Origin: an uncultured Lachnospiraceae bacterium | Lineage (GTDB): Bacteria; Bacillota; Clostridia; Lachnospirales; Lachnospiraceae | Direction: 5' to 3' | Assembly (NCBI GenBank): GCA_947626915.1 | Contig: CANQUA010000021.1 | Location: forward strand, 1 to 43,088 | DNA: 43,088 nt | Part shown: one piece after another, positions 1-8,889 of the stretch | Position numbering within the stretch: the stretch's first letter is position 1 | How the letters are laid out: each line of letters opens with the position of its first letter | Program-made: the position numbers and the translations under genes | The notes under the pieces: generated by a model | Databases searched by the model: none | Seen by the model: only the letters and a program-made list of their open reading frames with translations | Told to the model about the DNA's origin: nothing

Positions 1-2
1 TT

Positions 3-32
3 TTGTATAGCATCCATAACTCCCGATATGAT
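3..32 (+). promoter_or_regulatory. weak candidate promoter of the GH31 operon
   Basis: TTGTAT at 3-8, an 18-base spacer and TATGAT at 27-32 lie 72 bases before the GH31 start codon. The -35 match is poor and the window begins here, so a better promoter or an operator may lie further upstream. No regulator gene for the operon is visible. Confidence 0.25.
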
Positions 33-103
33 CAACGTTTTTTCAGGTTAAGATTATTCTTCATGAAACAACCCTGGCAAACAGAAGAAAAGGGAAGCTA
101 ATC

Positions 104-2575
104 ATGGAGCAAATCAACAAAATGCCGGAACAATTCAGACTAAATTTGAAAGGAGAGGCAAATCCGCAGTGTGTGGTTCAGGGCAGGAATTACCGGTTTA
201 CAGTTCTCACGGAGCAGATGCTCCGGATGGAATACTCTGCGGACGGCGAGTTTGAGGACCGGGCGACGCAGGTGGTTTGGAACAGAAACTTCGCTCTGCC
301 CGCCTTTACCGTGAAAGATCAGCCGGACTGCCTGGAAATAGATACCAGCTGTTTCCATATGGTATATGACAAAAAGGGGTTTACGAAGAATCATCTTTAT
401 ATTGATGTGAAGTATGATTTTACAAATTATGGCGGAAGATGGTATTACGGCACCACCTGCTACGGAAACCCTCCCAGAAACCATAATTTAAAGGGAACGG
501 CCAGAACCCTGGACCGCTGCGACGGAGACACGTTTATAGATTATCATTCGGAGCTGTGCGGCAAAGGCAAAGTGGATCTGGGCTTCGGACTCTGCGATTT
601 CAGCGGCAGAACTTTTTTTGAAGATGGAAAATCCCTGATTATTACGGAGGACGGCTGGTTTTCTCCCAGGAAGGACGGCTGTATCGATACTTACTTTTTG
701 GGATACGGACATGATTATTTTAAGGCCGTTCACGATTTCTATCAGCTGTCCGGGCCGATCCCTCTGCTGCCCCGGTATGTGCTGGGAAATTGGTGGAGCA
801 GGTACTGGAAATACACGGAAGAAAGCTATAAGGCGCTGCTGATGCATTTTGAAGAGCGCAGGATTCCGTTTTCCGTGGCGGTTTTGGACATGGACTGGCA
901 TTTAGTTAATATTCCGGCCCGTTACGGGATAGGCTGGACCGGCTATACATGGAATAGGGATTATTTCCCGGATCCGGACCGCTTCCTGAAATGGCTGCAT
1001 GAACATCACTACCGCGTCGCGCTGAACCTCCATCCGGCGGATGGCGTGAGAGCGTTCGAGGAACCGTATCCGGAGATGGCGTCGGCTATGAACCTGGATC
1101 CGGAATCGGAATTTCCGATACGCTTTGATTTTACGAACAGGGAATTTGTCAAGGCTTATTTTAAGTATCTTCACCATCCGAATGAGGAAAGGGGCGTGGA
1201 TTTTTGGTGGATGGACTGGCAGCAGGGAAATATTGCCGCCGTTGAGGGTTTCGATCCGTTGTGGATGCTGAATCATTATCATCACTATGATCTGACGCGA
1301 AACGGAAAACGCGGGGTGATGGCGTCGCGGTACGCGGGGTTGGGTAGCCATCGCTATCCGGTCGGCTTTTCGGGAGATACGCTTATAACCTGGGCATCCC
1401 TGGAATATCAGCCGTATTTTACGGCCACGGCCGCCAATGTAGGGTATACCTGGTGGAGTCACGATATAGGCGGACATGCCTGCGGGATTAAGGATTGCGA
1501 ATTATATGTGCGCTGGCTTCAGCTGGGGGTCTTTTCCCCGATCAACCGGTTCCACAGCAGTTCCAGCCCGTTTGCGGGGAAGGAGCCGTGGAGATTTCCC
1601 AGCCCGTACTGTGAGGCCGCCGAGGAGCTTTTGAGGCTTCGTCATCGTATGCTGCCGTATCTCTATACCATGAACTATCAGTGTCATAATGAGTTAACGC
1701 CGGTGGTAGTTCCGGTATATTATCACTATCCGGCGGAGGCAGGCAGCTACCAGTACCGCAATGAATATTTCTTTGGGGATCAGCTGCTGGTACAGCCCAT
1801 GGTCCACCCGGCGGATAAGGAAACGGGACGCACCGCAGAAAAGACCTGGCTGCCGGGCGGAATCTGGACGGATGTATACAATGGGACCTGCTATCAGGGA
1901 GGGAAAAGCGGCAGGCACATGGTCCTCACGCGTCCCATCGAATATCAGGGCGTACTGGCAAAAGCCGGCGCAATCGTTCCTATGGCCGATATCTCGGAAA
2001 TGGGAAATGATACCGGCAATCCGGAACAGCTGGAAATCTATGTATTTCCGGGCGCGGATAACCGTTATGAGCTGTATGAGGACGCGGGGGAAGGGTTTGA
2101 TTTTGAAAACGGGGCGTTTCTGAAAACGGAAATCCGCCTGCAGTGGCAGGAGGAGAAAGCAGCGCTGTATATCCGCCCCAGCGGCGATCTTTCGGTCATT
2201 CCGGACAGGAGAAGGTATATCGTATCTTTCAGGGGTTTTGCGGATCCGGAACGGATCGCGGCGACGGAAGAATTTGAGAAACGGTACGATAAAAATACAA
2301 GGACCCTGACGTTGGCTCTGAAAGGCACGGACCCGTCAAGGGAAATCCGGATTGAGCTGCAGGGAACGGCGCTGTGCGGCGACAGCGGCCTGAAAGACAG
2401 AGTGTTTGCGGTGCTGGATTCTTTCCAGGGAAGCATAAAGATGAAAGAAAATATTTACAGATGCCTGCAGAAGGATTATTCCGGAACAGAGCTTCTGAGT
2501 GAGATCATGGCGTTGGAACCGCCGGAAAGCTGGAGACAGGTACTGACGGAACTGATCACATGCGGAAAGGGATGA
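104..2575 (+). CDS. GH31-family glycoside hydrolase
   Basis: This is an 823-aa retaining exo-alpha-glycosidase of the GH31 clan, with no signal peptide and probably cytosolic. An N-terminal beta domain is followed by a (beta/alpha)8 barrel from about residue 220 to 560 and C-terminal beta domains. The strand containing FWWMDWQQG puts the nucleophile at Asp371. FSGDT puts the likely acid/base at Asp425. The common alpha-glucosidase/xylosidase nucleophile motif is WIDMNE-like, so WMDWQQ points to a less usual GH31 subgroup. Some alpha-N-acetylgalactosaminidases and alpha-galactosidases of GH31 depart in this way, but I cannot assign the substrate. The gene leads an operon with a sugar importer: its stop is 4 bases from the next start. 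It therefore probably trims the imported oligosaccharide. The last 60 residues or so look like an extra helical tail. Confidence 0.9.
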   Translation: MEQINKMPEQFRLNLKGEANPQCVVQGRNYRFTVLTEQMLRMEYSADGEFEDRATQVVWNRNFALPAFTVKDQPDCLEIDTSCFHMVYDKKGFTKNHLYIDVKYDFTNYGGRWYYGTTCYGNPPRNHNLKGTARTLDRCDGDTFIDYHSELCGKGKVDLGFGLCDFSGRTFFEDGKSLIITEDGWFSPRKDGCIDTYFLGYGHDYFKAVHDFYQLSGPIPLLPRYVLGNWWSRYWKYTEESYKALLMHFEERRIPFSVAVLDMDWHLVNIPARYGIGWTGYTWNRDYFPDPDRFLKWLHEHHYRVALNLHPADGVRAFEEPYPEMASAMNLDPESEFPIRFDFTNREFVKAYFKYLHHPNEERGVDFWWMDWQQGNIAAVEGFDPLWMLNHYHHYDLTRNGKRGVMASRYAGLGSHRYPVGFSGDTLITWASLEYQPYFTATAANVGYTWWSHDIGGHACGIKDCELYVRWLQLGVFSPINRFHSSSSPFAGKEPWRFPSPYCEAAEELLRLRHRMLPYLYTMNYQCHNELTPVVVPVYYHYPAEAGSYQYRNEYFFGDQLLVQPMVHPADKETGRTAEKTWLPGGIWTDVYNGTCYQGGKSGRHMVLTRPIEYQGVLAKAGAIVPMADISEMGNDTGNPEQLEIYVFPGADNRYELYEDAGEGFDFENGAFLKTEIRLQWQEEKAALYIRPSGDLSVIPDRRRYIVSFRGFADPERIAATEEFEKRYDKNTRTLTLALKGTDPSREIRIELQGTALCGDSGLKDRVFAVLDSFQGSIKMKENIYRCLQKDYSGTELLSEIMALEPPESWRQVLTELITCGKG

Positions 2576-2579
2576 AAGG

Positions 2580-3491
2580 ATGAAAAAAAGAGCAGAATGG
2601 AGTAAAGAGCTCAAGCGAAGCTGGCAGCTGCTTCTATTGATGCTTCCGGCGCTGGTTTATGTTTTGATCTTCGAATACGGCCCGATGTACGGTTTGCAGA
2701 TCGCCTTTAAAAATTACCGCCCGAGTCTGGGAATCTGGGGGAGCGAGTGGGTCGGATTAAAGCATTTTATTCGTTTTGTGAAGAATCCGAACTTTTTGAA
2801 AATGCTGAGGAATACGCTTTCCATAACGGTGTATTCGCTGGCGACATTTCCGATCCCGATTCTGTTTGCGTTGATGCTGAACGAGATATATAACCAGAAG
2901 TTCAAAAAGGTAGCGCAGATGGTATCCTATATGCCGCACTTTTTGTCGGACGTAGTGGTATGTTCGCTGGTATTATTGTTTTTGTCCCGCTCGAACGGCG
3001 TGATCAACAATGTGATTGAAGCGCTGGGGGGAACCCGGCAGGCCTTTATCAATATACCGGAATATTTTTCCACGATTTACGTATGGTCAGGTTTGTGGCA
3101 GGGAATCGGCTGGTCTTCGATTCTGTATCTGTCGGCGCTGAGCGGAGTGTCGGCGGAGCTGTGCGAGAGCGCGAGGATAGACGGCGCGAACCGTCTGCAG
3201 ATTATCCGTTATGTCAATCTTCCGACCATTATGCCAACCATTGTAATTACTTTTATTATGAAGATCGGCAAGTTGTTATCGCTGGGACACTCCAAAATCT
3301 TTTTGCTGCAGACCGACTTAAACCTGCCGAGATCTTCCGTTATCTCTACGTATGTGTATAATGTGGGAATCATCGACGGACAGAGCAGCTATGCGTCGGC
3401 GATCGGATTGTTTAACAACATCATCAACATCCTGATTCTCATTGCGGCGAACAGGATTGTGAAAAAGATAACGGATACGAGTCTTTTTTAA
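2580..3491 (+). CDS. ABC sugar transporter permease, LplB type
   Basis: This 303-aa inner-membrane permease belongs to the binding-protein-dependent (MalF-like) family, subtype LplB/YteP. About six hydrophobic segments are visible. The cytoplasmic EAA loop reads ESARIDGANRLQIIRYVNLP at about residues 195-215 and is the contact site for the ATPase. The N-terminus is short and charged, as in LplB. The gene starts 4 bases after the GH31 stop and is followed by the partner permease. No ATP-binding subunit is encoded here; importers of this type commonly share a single MsmK/UgpC-like ATPase encoded elsewhere. The substrate is inferred to be an oligosaccharide that the adjacent GH31 enzyme can cleave. 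Confidence 0.93.
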   Translation: MKKRAEWSKELKRSWQLLLLMLPALVYVLIFEYGPMYGLQIAFKNYRPSLGIWGSEWVGLKHFIRFVKNPNFLKMLRNTLSITVYSLATFPIPILFALMLNEIYNQKFKKVAQMVSYMPHFLSDVVVCSLVLLFLSRSNGVINNVIEALGGTRQAFINIPEYFSTIYVWSGLWQGIGWSSILYLSALSGVSAELCESARIDGANRLQIIRYVNLPTIMPTIVITFIMKIGKLLSLGHSKIFLLQTDLNLPRSSVISTYVYNVGIIDGQSSYASAIGLFNNIINILILIAANRIVKKITDTSLF

Positions 3492-3503
3492 AGCGAGGTG
3501 CAA

Positions 3504-4433
3504 ATGAAAACAATGTCTAAAAACAGAACGATACAGCTTAACAGCAATACGGTGTTCGGCTTTATCAATACGTTGATTATGACGGTCCTGCTCTTTCTTT
3601 TCGCATATCCGCTGTATTATACGGTCATCGCTTCTTTTTCAGACGCGGAAGCGGTCATTACAGGAAAAGTGGGGCTGCTGCCCGTTGGATTTTCCCTGGA
3701 AGCGTATAAGGCGGTTCTGGCGAACAAGCAGGTTTGGCTCGGTTATCGCAATACCATTTTTTATACCTTTTTTGGAACGCTTTTTAATCTGTTTTTAACC
3801 ATACCGCTGGGATATGCCCTGAGTAAGAAATATTTGTTCTGCCGCAAAGCGTTCACCTGGTTTTTCATGATTACCATGTATTTCGGCGGCGGCATGATAC
3901 CGACCTATCTGCTGTATAAGAACATGGGCCTCATCAATAACCCGCTGATTATGATTATCAGCGGCGGCCTGAGCGTATACAATACCATCGTTACAAGGAC
4001 TTATTTTCAGAACAGCGTTCCGGAAAGTCTTTTTGAGGCGGCGCGGATAGACGGCTGCTCCGAGATAAAAGCGTTTATTCAGATCGCCCTGCCGTTGGCG
4101 AAGCCGATCATCGCGGTTATGGTACTGTACTATGCGGTAGGCCATTGGAACAGCTATTTCAATGCGATGATGTATCTTCCGAACACAGATTATCAGCCGT
4201 TGGGACTGGTCCTCAGAAGGATTTTGATTTTGAATCAGAGCGCGTTTGAGAATGCGCTTTCGGAAGGCGTGGTCAGCGCGGAGATGCTGAAAAATGCCAT
4301 TGCGCGGGAATATCTGGCGGAAGTTATGAAATATGCGTTGGTGTTTATTGCCAGCGCGCCGATGCTGATCATTTACCCCTTTGTGCAGAAATATTTTGTA
4401 AAAGGCGTAATGATCGGCGCAATCAAAGAGTAG
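3504..4433 (+). CDS. ABC sugar transporter permease, YtcP/LplC type
   Basis: This is the second membrane subunit of the importer (MalG-like, about 309 aa). Six transmembrane segments are apparent, and the EAA loop reads EAARIDGCSEIKAFIQIALP at about residues 178-200. The ending (PFVQKYFVKGVMIGAIKE) is typical of the YtcP/LplC group. The start is uncertain. A GTG at 3498 lies inside the ribosome site GAGGTG, so ATG 3504 or ATG 3513 is more likely; 3504 is used here. The gap to the first permease is 12 bases. It should pair with that permease and take substrate from the lipoprotein encoded next. Confidence 0.92.
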   Translation: MKTMSKNRTIQLNSNTVFGFINTLIMTVLLFLFAYPLYYTVIASFSDAEAVITGKVGLLPVGFSLEAYKAVLANKQVWLGYRNTIFYTFFGTLFNLFLTIPLGYALSKKYLFCRKAFTWFFMITMYFGGGMIPTYLLYKNMGLINNPLIMIISGGLSVYNTIVTRTYFQNSVPESLFEAARIDGCSEIKAFIQIALPLAKPIIAVMVLYYAVGHWNSYFNAMMYLPNTDYQPLGLVLRRILILNQSAFENALSEGVVSAEMLKNAIAREYLAEVMKYALVFIASAPMLIIYPFVQKYFVKGVMIGAIKE

Positions 4434-4440
4434 GTCGAAC

Positions 4441-4458
4441 CGGGAGCGGACGCTCCCG
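4441..4458 (+). terminator. intercistronic hairpin before the binding-protein gene
   Basis: CGGGAGC at 4441-4447 pairs perfectly with GCTCCCG at 4452-4458 around a 4-base loop. No T-run follows. It lies between the second permease and the strongly translated binding-protein gene. That position suggests an mRNA-stabilising or partial-attenuation hairpin that raises binding-protein expression, rather than a full terminator. Confidence 0.5.
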
Positions 4459-4500
4459 ATGAGATAGATGAAAACCATACCATAACAGGAGGAGGAAAAA

Positions 4501-6336
4501 ATGAGAGCGAAGTATTTGGGAGGAATGACAGCGATGCTGCTGTCAGCGACAATGCTGTTTACAGGATGCGGAGGCAACGGCGGGAGCGGCGCTTCTACAA
4601 CGGCTCCGAACAATACGGAGAAAGAGAGCGTTCAGACGAGCGCTGCGACAACGGCCGCGGAAAGTAAAACGGAAAGCGCCGCGGAAAGCACGGCCGATGA
4701 AAAGCCGGGCGATGTGGATATGAGCGAACGGATCACGCTGTCGGTTTTGACTACAAGAAATAATGCGGCGACGACAGACGTGACGGATCTGTGGTGGTTC
4801 CAGCATCTGAGCGATAAGTTCAATGTGGATTTTAAGCTGACGCAAACGGAGAACACAGGAGAGACGGTAGGACTTATGTTCTCTACCGCAGACATGTATG
4901 ATATCGTATGGGGGATCTCCCTCAGCTCAAAGGACGCCGTCAGATACGGCGACGGAGAGGGCCTGATCATGGACTGGACGGAATACCTGAATGAAGACAT
5001 GATGCCCAACGCGTATGCCGTCATGCAGGAGAATCCGGACGCATTTGTAGCGTGTACGACCCAAAGCGGAAAAATGTACGGATTGCCCTCTGTGTATATG
5101 CGCGGTGAGTACGCGGCCAGCGGAAGTCTGACAAATAACATGCGTATTTTTGTCAATGAAAAGGATATGCAGGCATGTAATCTGCAGATGCCGACGACCG
5201 TCGATGAGCTTCTGGATATGCTGCGCGCTTTCAAGAAGGCGGATCCGAACGGCATGGGAGAAAATTATGTACCGTTTTTGTCAATCGGCAAAAATGATAA
5301 GGCTTATTTTTGGGCCTCTCTTGGCTATATAGGTACGACCCTGGACAACTGGGGCACTTCCCCTGCAATCAAGGACGGCGAGATTTATCTGCCCTGCTAT
5401 ACGGACGACTACAAAAAATTTGTGGAGATCTGGCATACCATGTATGAAGAAGGGTTAATGTCACAGGACTATTTTGATTCAGGAATCAATACCAACGCGT
5501 GGCGTTCCCTGATGAGCCAGGGGCTGTGCAGCGTGATGGCAGACGGTACGACTACCCGCCTGAGCAAAGAGGATAATGCGGATTATTATAAAGAATGGAT
5601 CGCGCTGGCTCCCGTCAAAGCGTCGGAAGACGTTTCCGTTGCCGCCTCATTGAATCCGAACTACCAGGCGAACGTCGCGTATGTTTCCAGCAGTGCGGAG
5701 CATAAGGACCGGATCGCGAAGATGATGGATTACTGTTTCTCCGCGGAAGGATACAGCAATTATACGTACGGTCCCGAAAAAGGTTCTGAGTACTGCACGG
5801 ATACGGTAACCGGATGGTATTTTGATGAAAACGGCGCGATCGTATGCGGAAAGGATGCAGATGATACGGACTTTGTGAACCAGTATATCCGTCCCACGCT
5901 GTATGGGCCGGGATGCGCCACCGAAACATGGAAATATGTGTGTGAGATCGGTAATCAGCCGTACACGGAAAAGGAGCTTACAAAGACGGATGTGGTAACC
6001 GGCAAAGAGTTTACCGTAACAGATCAGGGAAAATATACAGATCCGGAAGCGGTGGATGCATGCTGGCGTTATGCGCTGACGGATGCGTGGAAGGACAGCC
6101 TGACGGTGGTTTCCCTGCCGGAGATGTATCTGGAGGAAGAGGATATGGCTACGGTTGCCGATCTGAAAACTGTCCTGGATGAATATGTTACGACCGAAAC
6201 AGCGGGATTTATCGTAGGGACAAGGAGCCTTGATACGGTCGATTCCTTTATCGACGAGCTTAAGAAATTAGGCGCGGACGAGCTGCTTGAACTGTATCGA
6301 AAAGGATATTCGAGTTACCTGAGCGCTTTAAAATAG
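4501..6336 (+). CDS. extracellular solute-binding lipoprotein of the sugar ABC importer
   Basis: This 611-aa secreted lipoprotein has a signal peptide with positive residues, a hydrophobic core and the lipobox LFTGC; Cys23 would be lipidated. A flexible linker of about 45 residues rich in Ser, Thr, Ala and Glu follows, and the large binding domain starts near residue 75. The length is typical of LplA/YtcQ-type proteins, which exceed the 400-450 aa of classical maltose-binding proteins. A very strong ribosome site (AGGAGGAGG) precedes ATG 4501, consistent with abundant synthesis. Its place after two LplB/YtcP permeases makes it their substrate receptor. The sugar cannot be read from sequence. 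Confidence 0.93.
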   Translation: MRAKYLGGMTAMLLSATMLFTGCGGNGGSGASTTAPNNTEKESVQTSAATTAAESKTESAAESTADEKPGDVDMSERITLSVLTTRNNAATTDVTDLWWFQHLSDKFNVDFKLTQTENTGETVGLMFSTADMYDIVWGISLSSKDAVRYGDGEGLIMDWTEYLNEDMMPNAYAVMQENPDAFVACTTQSGKMYGLPSVYMRGEYAASGSLTNNMRIFVNEKDMQACNLQMPTTVDELLDMLRAFKKADPNGMGENYVPFLSIGKNDKAYFWASLGYIGTTLDNWGTSPAIKDGEIYLPCYTDDYKKFVEIWHTMYEEGLMSQDYFDSGINTNAWRSLMSQGLCSVMADGTTTRLSKEDNADYYKEWIALAPVKASEDVSVAASLNPNYQANVAYVSSSAEHKDRIAKMMDYCFSAEGYSNYTYGPEKGSEYCTDTVTGWYFDENGAIVCGKDADDTDFVNQYIRPTLYGPGCATETWKYVCEIGNQPYTEKELTKTDVVTGKEFTVTDQGKYTDPEAVDACWRYALTDAWKDSLTVVSLPEMYLEEEDMATVADLKTVLDEYVTTETAGFIVGTRSLDTVDSFIDELKKLGADELLELYRKGYSSYLSALK

Positions 6337-6357
6337 TGTTAGGCCATGCAGCCGGCG

Positions 6358-6382
6358 AAAGGGGGACAGGCCGTCCCCCTTT
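6358..6382 (+). terminator. Rho-independent terminator after the binding-protein gene
   Basis: A 10-bp perfect stem (6358-6367 with 6373-6382; core GGGGGAC/GTCCCCC) has a 5-base loop and ends in TTTT, 22 bases after the binding-protein stop. It should end most transport-operon transcripts, leaving the next gene to read-through or its own promoter. Confidence 0.85.
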
Positions 6383-6443
6383 TGCTTAAAGGCGCGGATT
6401 AAGAATATGATTGTGTGAAATAAATTCAGAGAGGAAAAACAAT

Positions 6444-7337
6444 ATGAAACTGATGTCTTTTAATGTGCTAACATCCGAAAAAAAGAACGCGGAGATTTAC
6501 AACAGGATCCTTTTGCGGGAAGAAAGGCTGGAGCCGATGTTTGAGATGCTGCTGGATTGGCATCCGGATGTGATCGGATTGCAGGAGGTTTCCGACGTTC
6601 ATCGTGAACGTATCCGATGCAATGCCGATCTGGCGGATTATGAAATGGTGGGCTCGCCGGCCAAGCCGGTACTCCATGAGCAAGGCGTTTATGTCATGTA
6701 TGACAAGAGAAAGTTCCGGCTTTTGCATTGGGGGACCAAGTGGCTTTCCGAGAAGCCGGAGAAGGAGCATTCCTATATCCGGGAAGCGGCAGAAGAGAAT
6801 GAAACGAAGCTCGACCTGGCCAGGGGAATCATGCATCAGCCGCGGAAGGCCGTTTATGCAGTTTTGTGCGACCGGGAGAGCGGCAGAGCGTTTGGTTTCT
6901 GCGACACACATTTGGGACATACTCCGGTTGGTTCCGATCAGGAAGTGTCCGATCTCATTCGGTATAAGCAGGCCCAAATTCTGGTGGATTTGATTCAGGA
7001 AGGTAAAATGTTTGAAGGCGGAATCCCCTTTGCCATCGTCGGGGATATGAACAGCCAGCCGTATATGCTTCCGCACCGGGAGTTTGTCCGGATCGCGGAG
7101 GATGTGTGGGATTGTGCGGAAATAAAGCCGGACAGCCGTCAAAGGACGCTTCACCGCTATGAATATGACAACCGGAATAATCAGATCGATTATATTTTTG
7201 TCAGCAGAAATCAGTTCCGCTGCAGGAGATTTGATATTGTTACGAAATCATATTACAGTGAATTGTTAAAACAAGAGATTCTCCCGTCCGATCATTATCC
7301 TTTACTGGCGGAAGTGACATTGCTGCCGGAGCAGTAA
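6444..7337 (+). CDS. endonuclease/exonuclease/phosphatase-fold protein
   Basis: This 297-aa cytosolic protein has the metal-dependent EEP (DNase I-like) fold. Landmarks are the N-terminal MSFNV strand, LQEV (metal-binding Glu), CDTHLGH, VGDMN, NQIDYIF and the terminal SDHYPL containing the catalytic His. The start was set at ATG 6444, preceded by GAGAGG at about the right distance; a TTG 33 bases upstream has no ribosome site. EEP enzymes cleave phosphodiesters or phosphomonoesters of nucleic acids, inositol phosphates or sphingolipids. Small bacterial members of this shape are often found beside carbohydrate operons, and their substrate is mostly unknown. It follows the transporter operon beyond a terminator, so a functional link is plausible but not shown. 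Confidence 0.85.
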   Translation: MKLMSFNVLTSEKKNAEIYNRILLREERLEPMFEMLLDWHPDVIGLQEVSDVHRERIRCNADLADYEMVGSPAKPVLHEQGVYVMYDKRKFRLLHWGTKWLSEKPEKEHSYIREAAEENETKLDLARGIMHQPRKAVYAVLCDRESGRAFGFCDTHLGHTPVGSDQEVSDLIRYKQAQILVDLIQEGKMFEGGIPFAIVGDMNSQPYMLPHREFVRIAEDVWDCAEIKPDSRQRTLHRYEYDNRNNQIDYIFVSRNQFRCRRFDIVTKSYYSELLKQEILPSDHYPLLAEVTLLPEQ

Positions 7338-7481
7338 AGAGCGGCAGCTTCCGCGCCGCCATGAAGCCGCCGGTACGGGCGGTCTCATGACGATGGAAAG
7401 AAAAAGATAAAGTTTCTATAAAGCAAGCGGAACGCTGCCCGTGAGGTGGATGAGAGAAATCGGTTTCGAGTGCGGACAATT

Positions 7482-8180
7482 TCAATAATCCACCCCGCGG
7501 ATTTCAGCGCAGGGGATGTCCGGCAGGAGGATCTGACGGAATGTTTCCAGTTCTGCCCGTGAAAATGCTGAAAAGCCGGCTTGCAGTACATGGCCGGAGT
7601 CGACGAAGCCCTGCAGGAAATACCGCTGGCAGCCCCGCAGCCACGAAGCGATGTCCGTGAAATCTTCCGCAGTATGGAGCCCGCAGACCGTGGTGGTCCG
7701 AAATTCATAAGAGATCCGGCTTTCCATCAGCCGGGACGCGCTTTCTTCGATCCGTTCGATTCGCACCTCGTCGAGGCCGCAGGCCCCGGCATAATGGGGG
7801 CGTCCCGCTTTGATATCCATGGCGATATAGTCCGCCAGTCCCAGCTCGCAGATTTGTTTCAGCACGTCCGGCCGGTAGCCGTTGGTGTCCAGCTTCACCT
7901 GATATCCCAGATCTTTGATGGCGGCCATCAGCCGTTTCAGTTCTTCCGGCCACAGGGTGGGCTCGCCGCCGGTGATGCAGACGCCGTCCAGGATTCCTTT
8001 TCGCTTTTTTAAAAAGGCCAGCAGTTCCTCCTGAGTCAGCAGTTCGCCGGCCGTCTGCAGGACCAGATCCGCGTTGTGACAGAAGGGGCAGCGGAAATTA
8101 CAGCCGCCTGAAAAAACCGTGGCGGCTACCAGGCCGGGAAAGTCGAGAAGAGTTGTTTTCTGCAGTCCGCATAATTGCAT
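7482..8180 (-). CDS. nrdG: anaerobic ribonucleotide reductase activating protein (radical SAM)
   Basis: This 232-aa radical-SAM protein has the cluster motif Cys27-x3-Cys31-x2-Cys34 inside GGCNFRCPFCHNAD, a TGGEPT segment binding S-adenosylmethionine, and the N-terminal signature GLQKTTLLDFPG. That signature marks the NrdG2-like subfamily (TIGR02495 type). Such proteins install a glycyl radical on the class III ribonucleotide reductase NrdD, or act on other glycyl-radical enzymes. No nrdD lies in the window, so the partner is unidentified. AAAGGA precedes the ATG by about 11 bases. Downstream on the minus strand, 7338-7481 holds nothing recognisable. Confidence 0.9.
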   Translation of the reverse strand: MQLCGLQKTTLLDFPGLVAATVFSGGCNFRCPFCHNADLVLQTAGELLTQEELLAFLKKRKGILDGVCITGGEPTLWPEELKRLMAAIKDLGYQVKLDTNGYRPDVLKQICELGLADYIAMDIKAGRPHYAGACGLDEVRIERIEESASRLMESRISYEFRTTTVCGLHTAEDFTDIASWLRGCQRYFLQGFVDSGHVLQAGFSAFSRAELETFRQILLPDIPCAEIRGVDY

Positions 8181-8213
8181 AAGTGTGTTTATCCTTTCGT
8201 AAATTGCTCCGTA

Positions 8214-8536
8214 TCAGGAATAAAATCCAGGTTTCTGAACGAAGGTGCGCGGCGAGTCCGTCTCGAAGGTGCGGATATTCTGGCGCAGCTGCTCCAGCAG
8301 GTAAGGGACAATGCCGAACCCAGGATCCAGGCAGGCGTCTATGTTCATTTCGCACACATTGAGGCAGTCCCAGGCAGTGTCGTAATAATTGATGCCGTTT
8401 GACATGGCGTAATCCACCATTTCTTCCGCGGCCGGAACGTCGACCCGGCTGTCGTCATGGCCGATGACCGGCAGATTTCCGAGAAGAGATCCGGGCTGCG
8501 GTCTGTGTCTTTCAGATAGAAAATCCGTCCCTCCAT
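8214..8536 (-). pseudogene. decayed aldo/keto reductase remnant
   Basis: Minus-strand translation gives MVDYAMSNGINYYDTAW, a close match to the N-terminal helix-strand of iron-sulfur-linked aldo/keto reductases, which normally continue into YHGGxSE. Upstream in the same frame, LPVIG and DVPAAEE match the stretch before that motif. The initiating region (MEGRIFYLKDTDRSP) is in another frame, so a frameshift separates them. After DTAW the sequence jumps to an unrelated-looking tail (CLNVCEMNID...) and stops. About 80% of a usual 370-residue enzyme is missing. It lies directly upstream of nrdG on the same strand. Confidence 0.7.
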
Positions 8537-8645
8537 AGAAACGCTTTCCGCGTCAGCTGGTTTCATTATACATGTCTGCGCCTCTTTTTGCAAATAGTTA
8601 TAATTTATATCCTATTATTTTGCAACAGTCCAGCCGTCAATTCGC

Positions 8646-8684
8646 AAAGTCGCGCTTATGCGCTTTCCGTCGCTGCGCGACTTT
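8646..8684. repeat. intergenic inverted repeat, 10-bp perfect arms
   Basis: AAAGTCGCGC at 8646-8655 is exactly complementary to GCGCGACTTT at 8675-8684, with a 19-base loop that is also rich in GCGC and CGC. It lies in the 350-base gene-free stretch between the aldo/keto reductase remnant and tldD. It could be a dispersed intergenic palindrome or a weak terminator; no clear T-run follows on either strand. Confidence 0.6.
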
Positions 8685-8787
8685 ATTTGCTCATAAAACT
8701 GGCTGAACGGTTACATTATTTTATTTGGAAATATCACAGGGAAAGATACTGTCGGGCAGGCCGTGTGCGTCTTTTGAAAACACTGCC

Positions 8788-8816
8788 TTGCCCCGATTCG
8801 TCTTTTGTGGTACTAT
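8788..8816 (+). promoter_or_regulatory. candidate promoter of tldD-tldE
   Basis: TTGCCC at 8788-8793, a 17-base spacer and TACTAT at 8811-8816 give a plausible vegetative sigma-A promoter 74 bases before the tldD start codon. Confidence 0.55.
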
Positions 8817-8889
8817 AGAGGACAGAGCGGCCGCCGGCTCTTCCGGCAGGAGGGGACCGGGGCTGATTAAACGAGACAAGGAGGTTTAT

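Noticed and set aside
8725-8889. N-terminal extension of TldD
   Set aside because: A strong ribosome site sits before ATG 8890 and the extension overlaps the promoter.
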